Shown here: one piece after another, positions 7,104 through 13,426 of the stretch
Numbering within the stretch: the stretch's first letter is position 1
Layout: each line of letters begins with the position of its first letter
Source: JBDKGV01 sp039798005
GTDB taxonomy: Bacteria > Fibrobacterota > Fibrobacteria > UBA5070
Direction of reading: 5' to 3'
Assembly: GCA_039798005.1 (NCBI GenBank)
Contig: JBDKGV010000069.1
Span: forward strand, 1-15,547
DNA: 15,547 nt
Position numbers and translations under genes: made by a program
The notes under the pieces: model-generated
What the model was told of the DNA's origin: nothing
What the model saw: only the letters and a program-made list of their open reading frames with translations
Database searches by the model: none

Positions 7104-8182
7104 GGTTTTGCTCCCTCCTCATTGCCCCCAGCCTCGCCCTTTGCGGCACCTTCTCCGGGACCGTCGTCTCGCTCGACGGCACGCCCGTCGTCGGCGCGGT
7201 CATCAAGGCCGGGACGGATTCCGTCACCACCACGGCCAACGGCACATGGACCTTGGCCCGCACGACCGGGATCGCCTCGCGTTCCGGAAAGACAATCGCT
7301 TCGACTTCGCTCAGCGCAAGTTCTGTCACATCCCATCTGACGGTGGAGAACGGACGTCCCCGTCTTTCGTTCGGGGGCATGGACCTCCTCGGGCGTGCCC
7401 ACGCATCCGGATCCCCGGCGGGTGCGAAGGGCGGAGTCGAGGGACGGCAAGCCATTACCGGCCGCACAGCCGCGGAACGCGACACCCTGCACATCTATTG
7501 GAAGGGCAAGCGGCTGACCGTCTTGACCGTCCCCGGCGACACGAACGATGTCGTCTTCAAGATCGACACCGCTTGGAAGGACGATGCCGGAATCCCCTGG
7601 AACCCCCGCATCGCCTATGGATCGCTCCTGGATGCGCGCGACGGACAGACCTACCGCACCGTCACGATCGGGAACCGGACATGGATGGCGGAGAACCTGA
7701 ATCGCAGGGTGGACAGCTCCTGGCTTCCCGTGTCCGACGCGGACAGCACCCGTCGTTTCGGTCGGCTCTACAACTGGGCGGCGGCGGCGGAGTTGGCGAT
7801 GAGCTGCCAAACCACCCTCTGTGCGGCTCGACTGAAAGCGGCACCCATCGGAGTCTGCCCTTCCAACTGGCATCTTCCGGATTCCACCGCATGGGCCACG
7901 CTCGACAGCGCAGCGCAGGTCCTTCCGGAAACCGGAAAATCCAAGGCGGGCATCGCTCTCAAGGCGACTTCGGGATGGGCTTACGCCACCTCCTACAAGG
8001 GCCTGGACCTTTTGGGATTCCGCGCCCTGGCCCACAAGACCGATGGCGCCTCGTTCTGGACCGCTACCGAATCCGGAGCGGAATACGCCAAGGGATTCGG
8101 GCTGGCATCGGACATGGACTACGGATACCTGGGCACCAAGACCAAGGCCTCACGAGCCTCGGTCCGGTGCATCAAGGACTGA
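7100..8182 (+). CDS. FISUMP-domain secreted protein, third of three paralogues
   Basis: This 360-residue protein starts in an ATGA overlap. The signal peptide is FCSLLIAPSLALCG. The 5' part matches genes one and two, and the GAKGGVEGRQAITGR stretch matches gene one only. Residues 68-75 are an eight-residue insertion absent from both paralogues (see the repeat at 7297). The FISUMP domain covers about 176-360: LLDARDGQTYRTVTIG, TWMAENLNR, FGRLYNWAAAAELAMSC, IGVCPSNWHLP, ALKATSGW, LLGFRALAHKTDG, FWTATESG and VRCIKD. It is the shortest and most family-typical domain of the three. The LALC signal end is not a proper lipobox. The TGA stop abuts the stop of the opposing lipoprotein gene with no gap, so transcription from the two sides probably collides or overlaps here. 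Confidence 0.9.
   Translation: MRFCSLLIAPSLALCGTFSGTVVSLDGTPVVGAVIKAGTDSVTTTANGTWTLARTTGIASRSGKTIASTSLSASSVTSHLTVENGRPRLSFGGMDLLGRAHASGSPAGAKGGVEGRQAITGRTAAERDTLHIYWKGKRLTVLTVPGDTNDVVFKIDTAWKDDAGIPWNPRIAYGSLLDARDGQTYRTVTIGNRTWMAENLNRRVDSSWLPVSDADSTRRFGRLYNWAAAAELAMSCQTTLCAARLKAAPIGVCPSNWHLPDSTAWATLDSAAQVLPETGKSKAGIALKATSGWAYATSYKGLDLLGFRALAHKTDGASFWTATESGAEYAKGFGLASDMDYGYLGTKTKASRASVRCIKD
7297..7320 (+). repeat. 24-bp in-frame insertion resembling a dispersed TTCGACTTCGCTCAG repeat
   Basis: Compared with the other two paralogues, this gene gains 24 bp at a point where they read GACAATTTCTGTCACAT. The insertion core is CGCTTCGACTTCGCTCAGCG at 7297-7316, whose outer four bases on each side are complementary (CGCT/AGCG). 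Sequences of the form CTTCGACTTCGCTCAG with complementary flanks are, from memory, common dispersed repeats in many bacterial genomes. The insertion keeps frame and adds Ala, Ser, Thr and Leu residues between the N-terminal module and the linker. Confidence 0.6.
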
Positions 8183-9784
8183 TCAGAAACCGAAGGCGCC
8201 GCCCGGCTTGCGCACGGTGGTGCCGTTTCCTGGAGCCGGCGCGACACGACCGGCGCCAACGAGCCCCGAGAATGTCAGCGTATCCGTCCCGGAATACACG
8301 ACAAGATCCGTCCCGTCGATCCGGTAACCGACCGCCTCATCGGGAATGCTGGTCGGCGAGGTCCATGTCGTTCCATCCGAGCTGCTCTGGTTCATGCCGC
8401 TGGTCAGGAAGAGGCTGTCCTTCGCGACGTGCCAGTACCCAGTGTTCCGGTAGCCCTTGTTCTCGGACGAGTAGGTTTCCGGAGCGATCAGCGAACTGAA
8501 GGTTCCGTCCTCCAAGAACGAGAGCGTGACGGTGGAGCCGAAATCGGACCGCGCCCATGTCCCGATCAGCGAGCTGGACTGAACCGCTGCATCGATCGTG
8601 AAGGAGGCCGTGATCACCGCGCTTGATACGCCGTTCTTGATGGCAACCACCTTGAGCGTACTGGTTTCGGCCACGAGGAACGCACCGACATAGATCGGGG
8701 AATTCGCCGTCGGCGTCGTGCCGTCCAAGGTGTAATGGATCGTGACGCCTGGCGTCTGACTGATCAATGAGACGATCTGCGCCGAAGTGAAGGTTCCGCC
8801 CGGGACGCTCAATGCAGGAGGAAGAACGACATCGACGGGCCCGGAGGTGAGGCTGCGGACCAAGGCGACGCGATCCTCATCCACTCCGGTGATCAGGCTG
8901 TCTCCCGAGAAGGAGTATTCAATCGAATCGTTGTTGATATTGGGGATGAGCATCCAAGTCATTCCGTTGTCGTTCGAGTATTCCGCATCGACATTCGAAA
9001 GCATGATCCAGTCGCCCTTGAGAGACCAGTCGCCATTTTCCCGCACGAGGGTGCCTGCGGGGGACACGACATTGATCTCCAGCGTGCCGGACTCCGTGAA
9101 GGTCATCCGGATCTCGACGCCGTCCCTGCCGCCGATCCAATCGCCGACGACGGTCTTGACCATCGGCTTGACGGAGATCACATAACTTGCGCTGACCACG
9201 GCGCTGGCTTTCCCGGCCTTGATCGCAACCGCCTTGAGCACGGCACTGGATGCCACCGTGACAGGGCCGACACATACCGGCGAGGAAGCCGTCGGTGTGG
9301 AGCCGTCCAAGGTGTAATGGATGACGGCACCGGCCGTGGCGGTCGCAAGGATCACCTGCTGTGCGGAAGTGTACTGACCTGCGGCAATGCTGAACACAGG
9401 CGCAATCACCGAGTCGACGGTGGTGGAGGTGCCCGTGATGATGAAGCTTGCGCTGGACACGCTGCTGGTGGCCCCGGTCGCGGCATTCACCGCGATGGCC
9501 TTGATCGTGGCGCTTGCGGCGACCGTGATGGGCTGCACGTACGGAGTGGATGCGACGGTGGGATTGCTGCCATCCATCGTGTAGTAGACGACCGCCCCGG
9601 AGGTGGAGCTGCTCAACGTCACCGTCTGGGCCGAGGTGTAGGTGCCTCCGGCCGGACTGAACACGGGCGCGGACACCGTTGCAGGAGTGGTCGTGGTGGT
9701 GGGCGAGGTGACCTTGTCGACCTCGTCGCAAGCGGACAGTCCAAGCCCGAGAGCCATGGCCAAAAGGAGGGAGATCTTCTTCAT
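8183..9784 (-). CDS. Lipoprotein with three chitobiase-C-terminal-like repeats and two lipocalin-like modules
   Basis: This 533-residue protein has a lipoprotein signal peptide with lipobox LSAC (Cys19) and then a Thr/Pro linker. Three repeats of the chitobiase/beta-hexosaminidase C-terminal type (CHB_HEX_C or Fn3-associated) lie at about 40-116, 128-204 and 322-398. Each shows P-x-F/L-S-x-x-G-G-x-[YF]-T-S-A-Q, then [VI]x[YH]YT[ML]DG[ST]xPT and a closing [AV]S[AT]xxKA[IV]A[IV]-like strand. Two lipocalin-like modules follow repeats two and three, at about 213-310 (VVGDWIGGRDG, MTFTESGTLEINV) and 407-505 (LIGTWARSDFGSTVTLSFLEDGTFSS). It is probably an envelope protein that binds or presents glycans or small ligands; no catalytic motif was seen. 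Asp follows Cys19, an inner-membrane retention signal in E. coli, but that rule may not hold here. It ends base-to-base against the FISUMP operon. Confidence 0.85.
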   Translation of the reverse strand: MKKISLLLAMALGLGLSACDEVDKVTSPTTTTTPATVSAPVFSPAGGTYTSAQTVTLSSSTSGAVVYYTMDGSNPTVASTPYVQPITVAASATIKAIAVNAATGATSSVSSASFIITGTSTTVDSVIAPVFSIAAGQYTSAQQVILATATAGAVIHYTLDGSTPTASSPVCVGPVTVASSAVLKAVAIKAGKASAVVSASYVISVKPMVKTVVGDWIGGRDGVEIRMTFTESGTLEINVVSPAGTLVRENGDWSLKGDWIMLSNVDAEYSNDNGMTWMLIPNINNDSIEYSFSGDSLITGVDEDRVALVRSLTSGPVDVVLPPALSVPGGTFTSAQIVSLISQTPGVTIHYTLDGTTPTANSPIYVGAFLVAETSTLKVVAIKNGVSSAVITASFTIDAAVQSSSLIGTWARSDFGSTVTLSFLEDGTFSSLIAPETYSSENKGYRNTGYWHVAKDSLFLTSGMNQSSSDGTTWTSPTSIPDEAVGYRIDGTDLVVYSGTDTLTFSGLVGAGRVAPAPGNGTTVRKPGGAFGF

Positions 9785-9889
9785 TGCGCAGTGAGCCTTT
9801 CGAACGAGTACCTCACAAATCTAGCCTCTCCCGCACAGGACAAGCCGGCGCAGGAAACAGCACTTGCACCTGCACGATCAAACGCCGTG

Positions 9890-10216
9890 TCAGCGTCCGT
9901 GGAGACTGGCCGTGACCACCGCAAAGGCGATCAACACCGCCGCACCCGAACCGGCAAAGGCAAGCAGGAGGCCTCCCAGCATCGCGCCCAGGCGCATCTC
10001 CAGAAAGATCTGGTCGAAGATCTTCCTGACTTCGCCGTCCTTGTCCGTGAACGAGGGGAATTCGGTCGCGGCGGCGAGTGCGGCCAAGAGATCCGGGTCC
10101 CGGATGTCGGTCAGACCATTGGGCAGCGAATTCGACAACAGCATGGACTCCACGCCCTCACGCCGCAGTCCTTCCTGCTCGTCATTGGTCCTCTCCGCTC
10201 CCATGAACACCATCAT
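9890..10216 (-). CDS. Small hypothetical protein with C-terminal membrane segment
   Basis: This 108-residue protein is not recognised. Its N-terminal 70 residues are polar and mixed-charge, with LTDIRDPDLLAALAAATEF and FTDKDGEVRKIFDQIFLEM. Residues about 76-102 form one long hydrophobic stretch with small residues (GGLLLAFAGSGAAVLIAFAVV), so a single-pass or hairpin membrane anchor with the N-terminus probably in the cytoplasm is likely. The start could be either ATG at 10216 or 10213, or the ATG at 10204; none has a good ribosome binding site. It lies 105 bp upstream of the lipoprotein gene on the same strand and divergent from the TackOD1 operon. The amino-acid composition looks protein-like, unlike the opposing frames. 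Confidence 0.55.
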   Translation of the reverse strand: MMVFMGAERTNDEQEGLRREGVESMLLSNSLPNGLTDIRDPDLLAALAAATEFPSFTDKDGEVRKIFDQIFLEMRLGAMLGGLLLAFAGSGAAVLIAFAVVTASLHGR

Positions 10217-10431
10217 ACTGTTTCTGGAGCCGTTGGCCCGCCTCGCAGCGAAAAAACTCCGGACAAAATGTCAACGCGCCGGGTTGGGTCCGCTGTACTC
10301 CACAAGCTTGCCGGCCGATCCCACAAGGAGGAAAACAAGACCGGGAAGATCCGCCTTGCATCTCCCGCGAGGATTGATCCCATGACCTCTCCGCACCAGA
10401 AAACCGTGGCGCTATCCATCAGCGTAGACAT
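10217..10431. promoter_or_regulatory. Divergent intergenic region upstream of the TackOD1 operon
   Basis: This 215-bp gap must carry promoters for the operon to the right and the small membrane protein to the left. No convincing -35/-10 pair was found on either strand. It holds an AAGGAGG motif at 10325-10331 with no start codon at a useful distance. It also holds GAGG at 10369-10372, nine bases before an ATG at 10382 that opens only a 37-codon frame overlapping the downstream gene. Confidence 0.35.
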
Positions 10432-11286
10432 GTGCCTGCAACTATTGTATTTCGCAACGGCAAGCTGCACATCATCAGCCCATCGGAGAGCATGAAGGCC
10501 ATCGACATCCACCGCGAGGAGTTTGTCCACTGCTTTCCTTGCGGCCAAGTCGGACCCCAAAGCGAATTCCAGGACCCCGAAGGGCTGCGTTGCCCGAAGT
10601 GCCGATCCGTGCTGCGGCACATCGGCGCCGACTACGACCGGCCGATGGAGAACCAGCGCTGCCGCAGTTGCGCGCACGTGTTCGCAAGTCCTGAGGTCGC
10701 CGCGCACTGCCTCGATTGCGACGCCTCCACCCTGCCGCACCAGCTCCAGGCCGAGAACGTCTCGGAGCTGGAGCTGACCGATTCCGGCCGTCTGGCCGTG
10801 CGCACCGGCTCGTTGCAGGCCATCTACGCGGTCTTCGACAAGGAGCGCTTCGCATCCCCCCAGTACTTCGAGCAGAGCTTGAGCTGGTTTTGCATGCTCT
10901 GGAGCCGCTACAAGACTTCCCCGTTCAGCATCCTGCAATTGCAGGTCACCAACGCCAGTGAACTGTCGCTGCGGATCGGGCGATCGTCCATGATCGTGCA
11001 CCTGAAGGAGTTCGCACGCCGCCTGCGGGCGCTGATCCGGGACACCGACGTGACCGCCCGGCTGCAGGAGGAGCGCATCACCATCCTGATGCCGTTCACC
11101 AACCCGGACCAGGCGCGCCTTGCCGTCAACCGCCTCGGCGACTTGTCCGGCGGCACGGCAACCCCGCAGGAAAATCGCCTCGAGGTGGCTTGGGGCCTGT
11201 TGAGCGTCCCCGAGGACGCCACCGGCAAGGAAGGGCAGGCCGCCTTGCTGGCCCGGCTTTCCGGCATCCGAAAAGGCATTCTCTGA
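10432..11286 (+). CDS. TackOD1-like metal-binding protein fused to degenerate GGDEF domain
   Basis: This 284-residue protein has no signal peptide and is probably cytoplasmic. Residues about 25-100 carry four CxxC pairs (CFPC 34/37, CPKC 54/57, CRSC 77/80, CLDC 93/96) with LRHIGADYDRP between the second and third. This matches the TackOD1 family as I remember it and should bind two zinc ions. Residues about 130-280 follow a GGDEF-domain pattern: FDKERFASPQYFEQSL, SPFSILQLQV, FARRLRALIRDTDVTAR, ITILMPFTNPDQA. The active-site loop reads LQEERI where RYGGDEF is expected, and the Mg/GTP-binding Asp-containing strand is also lost, so it should not make c-di-GMP. It is likely a regulatory or scaffolding partner of the synthase downstream. 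The start is a GTG without clear Shine-Dalgarno; ATG 10492 is possible, but would lose the conserved-looking IVFRNGKLH. Confidence 0.8.
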   Translation: MPATIVFRNGKLHIISPSESMKAIDIHREEFVHCFPCGQVGPQSEFQDPEGLRCPKCRSVLRHIGADYDRPMENQRCRSCAHVFASPEVAAHCLDCDASTLPHQLQAENVSELELTDSGRLAVRTGSLQAIYAVFDKERFASPQYFEQSLSWFCMLWSRYKTSPFSILQLQVTNASELSLRIGRSSMIVHLKEFARRLRALIRDTDVTARLQEERITILMPFTNPDQARLAVNRLGDLSGGTATPQENRLEVAWGLLSVPEDATGKEGQAALLARLSGIRKGIL

Positions 11287-11354
11287 TCCCCTCGACCGAC
11301 TTGATCCAAGGGACCCTCGACTGGCTCGCGCTCCTGCTTCAGCGCGGCCGCACC

Positions 11355-12629
11355 ATGGGATTCTGGGATGTCATCGACAGCCTGCCGTTTTTCGTGCAGG
11401 TCGAGATCTCGTTGCAGATCCTGATCCTGGGCGGCGTCGCCGCTTGGATCCTGCGCAAGAACCGGCCCGGCCCCAAGGCGCCAGCCGGATACCACCCCAG
11501 CGTGACCTGCGTGATCACCTGCTATTCCGAGGGGCCCGACGTGGCCCGCACCATCCGCAGCCTGGCCCTGCAACTCTATCCGGGCACCATCGAGATCATG
11601 CCCATGGTCGACGGCTCCGTGCGCAATTCCGAGACGCTGGCGGCGGTCCTGGCCCAGCAGAGCTTCGTGGATGCCCTGCCCAACCGCACCCTGCGTCCGG
11701 TCTCCAAGCCCCAGCGCGGCGGGCGGGTCTCCAGCCTGAATTCCGGGCGTGCCCTAGCGCGCGGCGAGATCATCATGGCGATGGACGGGGACACCTCCTT
11801 CACGAACGACACGGTCGCCCTGTGCACCCGCCACTTCGCCGACCCCGATTGCGTGGCCGTGTCGGGCAACCTGCGCGTGCGCAACAGCGACTCTTCGTGG
11901 GTCGCCGCCATGCAGGCGATCGAGTACAACCTCGGCATCGCCTTCGGCCGCATCGGCTTGGCGGAATGGGGCATCATCAACAACATCTCGGGAGCCTTCG
12001 GGATCTTCCGCAAGTCGTTGCTGGACCATATCGGCGGCTGGGACACCGGCACCGCCGAGGACCTTGACATCACCACGCGCATCAAGGGCTATTTCGGAAG
12101 GCACCCCAACCTGCGCATCGCCTTCGAGCCCAACGCCATCGGATTCACCGACGGCCCCGTCACGGTCGGGCAGCTCTATCGCCAGCGCGACCGCTGGGAC
12201 GGAGATCTCACCTACATCTACCTGCGCAAATACCGCCTGAGCTTCAATCCTCGCATCCTGGGCTGGAAGAACTTCCTGTGGTACACCCTGTTCGGACTGG
12301 TGTTCCAGATCACGATCCCCTTCCTGGTCGTCGGGTACTATTTCAAGATCATCGCGACCTTCCCCTTCGCACTGGTGCTTGCCATCTCGCTATGGACCTA
12401 CATGGGATACCTTGCCATCGCCGTCCTGCTGTATGCGATCTACCTGGGAACCGTGAGCCGCTACCCGAAGGAGGATCTCTGGCTTGCGCTGCTGCTTCCC
12501 TTCCAGCCGCTGTACGCCTTCACGCTGCGCGTGTGCATGACCCTTTACACGCTCAAGAGCGTGCTCATGCGCAGTCATCTCGATTCCGGCATGGCGCCCT
12601 GGTGGGTTCTCAAGAAGGGCATCCATTGA
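11355..12629 (+). CDS. Processive-type membrane glycosyltransferase family 2
   Basis: This 424-residue protein resembles GT2 synthases of the cellulose/hyaluronan/NodC type. There is an N-terminal membrane helix (about 12-33) and a cytosolic catalytic domain with CVITCYSEG, MVDGS (Asp86), MAMDGDTS (Asp144/Asp146, the DxD metal site), TAEDLD (Glu235/Asp236, catalytic base region) and QRDRW (277-281, the QxxRW motif of processive enzymes). At least three C-terminal membrane segments follow (about 306-335, 336-366, 374-398). It should polymerise a sugar nucleotide into a polysaccharide and move the chain across the inner membrane; the sugar is unknown. No PilZ domain is present. The frame is open upstream to the TackOD1 stop: ATG 11355 is the conservative start, with TTG 11301 and a CTG at 11283 as alternatives. 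It overlaps the next gene by TTGA. Confidence 0.9.
   Translation: MGFWDVIDSLPFFVQVEISLQILILGGVAAWILRKNRPGPKAPAGYHPSVTCVITCYSEGPDVARTIRSLALQLYPGTIEIMPMVDGSVRNSETLAAVLAQQSFVDALPNRTLRPVSKPQRGGRVSSLNSGRALARGEIIMAMDGDTSFTNDTVALCTRHFADPDCVAVSGNLRVRNSDSSWVAAMQAIEYNLGIAFGRIGLAEWGIINNISGAFGIFRKSLLDHIGGWDTGTAEDLDITTRIKGYFGRHPNLRIAFEPNAIGFTDGPVTVGQLYRQRDRWDGDLTYIYLRKYRLSFNPRILGWKNFLWYTLFGLVFQITIPFLVVGYYFKIIATFPFALVLAISLWTYMGYLAIAVLLYAIYLGTVSRYPKEDLWLALLLPFQPLYAFTLRVCMTLYTLKSVLMRSHLDSGMAPWWVLKKGIH
12615..12619 (+). promoter_or_regulatory. Ribosome binding site deciding a TTG start
   Basis: AAGGG lies six bases before the TTG at 12626, which overlaps the glycosyltransferase stop (TTGA). Starting there gives a complete signal peptide, whereas the first ATG, at 12674, would begin after it. 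The long upstream in-frame extension to 12278 runs inside the glycosyltransferase gene and is rejected. Confidence 0.7.
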
Positions 12630-13426
12630 TCGGGACAGTTCTCGGGTGCCTGTTCGCAAGCCTTGGGGCGGCCATGGATCTTCCCGCCTTGGAAGCGCGC
12701 CTGCCCGCGTCCCTTTTGGTCGCGCACCAGGCCGCCTTGGCCGAATGGCAGGCCAGACGCGATGTGGCCTTGCACCGGTACGGCTCGTTTCTGGACGGGG
12801 ATCTCGGTGCCGGCTACGCGACCGGCCAGGACCGGTTGGCAGGAGTCTATGGAACCGCCGGCGTTCGCTGGTCGGTTCCTCTTTGGGGCCCATCTCAACG
12901 TCTGGCCCAGGAAGCCACGCGGCTGCAACGCGACAGCCTGGAACTGGAAATCCGGGAGGGGTTCGCCCGCGAGACGGCCTTGCGCCAACTGCGACACCTG
13001 TATGTGGATGCCTGGAACGCCAGAAGGCAGTCCGATGTCAGTCTGAAATTTCTGGCGACCCGCCCCGGGGCCGATTCCCTGCTGCGCTTGCGCACCGACA
13101 AGAAACTGATCCTGGACGCCGATCGCCGCGAGTTCCTGACCGCCTTCACAGCGGCGCAACGCGACACCGCTTGGCAGAACGCCACCTTGCGGCAGACGCG
13201 CACCGTACTCGGACTGCTGCTTGGCGATTCGGCAAACCTCCCTGACGGCTCCATCGCCCCTCGCCTTCCCCGCCCGGCCCTCGCCGGCGAACCTTCCACA
13301 GCCAAGGATGCGCAGATCCCGCCTGCACCCAACGTCTCGAGCCTCGACAAGCTCGACATCGTGGCGGGCGTCGATCTGCATGGCGACAAGTGGCAGGACC
13401 GCAGCCCAGGCAGCGATGCCCGATGA
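12626..13426 (+). CDS. TolC-like outer-membrane factor, N-terminal portion
   Basis: This 266-residue protein starts at TTG with a signal peptide (IGTVLGCLFASLGAA). The mature part follows the outer-membrane-factor pattern. A helix (LLVAHQAALAEWQARRD) leads to a barrel strand pair (LGAGYATGQ, GTAGVRWSVPLWGPSQRL, where the strand-to-helix turn sits at Pro-Leu-Trp). Long helices follow (RLAQEATRLQRDSLELEIRE through LRHLYVDAWNARRQ, and a second pair ending QTRTVLGLLLG). After a Pro-rich linker it reaches a new strand (DIVAGVDLHGDKW) and then stops early. TolC proteins are normally about 400 residues or more with two such repeats, so this looks like the first repeat plus the beginning of the second. 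The following overlapping frame supplies the missing part. It is likely the export channel for the polymer made by the glycosyltransferase. Confidence 0.65.
   Translation: MIGTVLGCLFASLGAAMDLPALEARLPASLLVAHQAALAEWQARRDVALHRYGSFLDGDLGAGYATGQDRLAGVYGTAGVRWSVPLWGPSQRLAQEATRLQRDSLELEIREGFARETALRQLRHLYVDAWNARRQSDVSLKFLATRPGADSLLRLRTDKKLILDADRREFLTAFTAAQRDTAWQNATLRQTRTVLGLLLGDSANLPDGSIAPRLPRPALAGEPSTAKDAQIPPAPNVSSLDKLDIVAGVDLHGDKWQDRSPGSDAR

Noticed and set aside
6844..8499. 551-codon plus-strand frame across FISUMP genes two and three and the next gene's end
   Set aside because: It is Arg/Pro/Ser-rich, crosses several real gene boundaries including a convergent junction, and has no start signal. 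The FISUMP frames carry all family motifs.
10325..10331. Perfect AAGGAGG Shine-Dalgarno-like motif
   Set aside because: No ATG, GTG or TTG lies within 4-15 bases downstream, so it does not serve any visible gene.
9317..10495. 392-codon plus-strand frame under the lipoprotein and small membrane protein
   Set aside because: Glycine/arginine-rich translation typical of an antisense shadow; it spans two minus-strand genes and their spacer.
10382..10495. 37-codon frame with GAGG nine bases before its ATG, overlapping the TackOD1 gene start
   Set aside because: It could be a leader peptide or the true N-terminus if a frame error exists, but the residues show no conserved pattern and the TackOD1 frame has a sensible beginning at the GTG. 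Left out as a gene.
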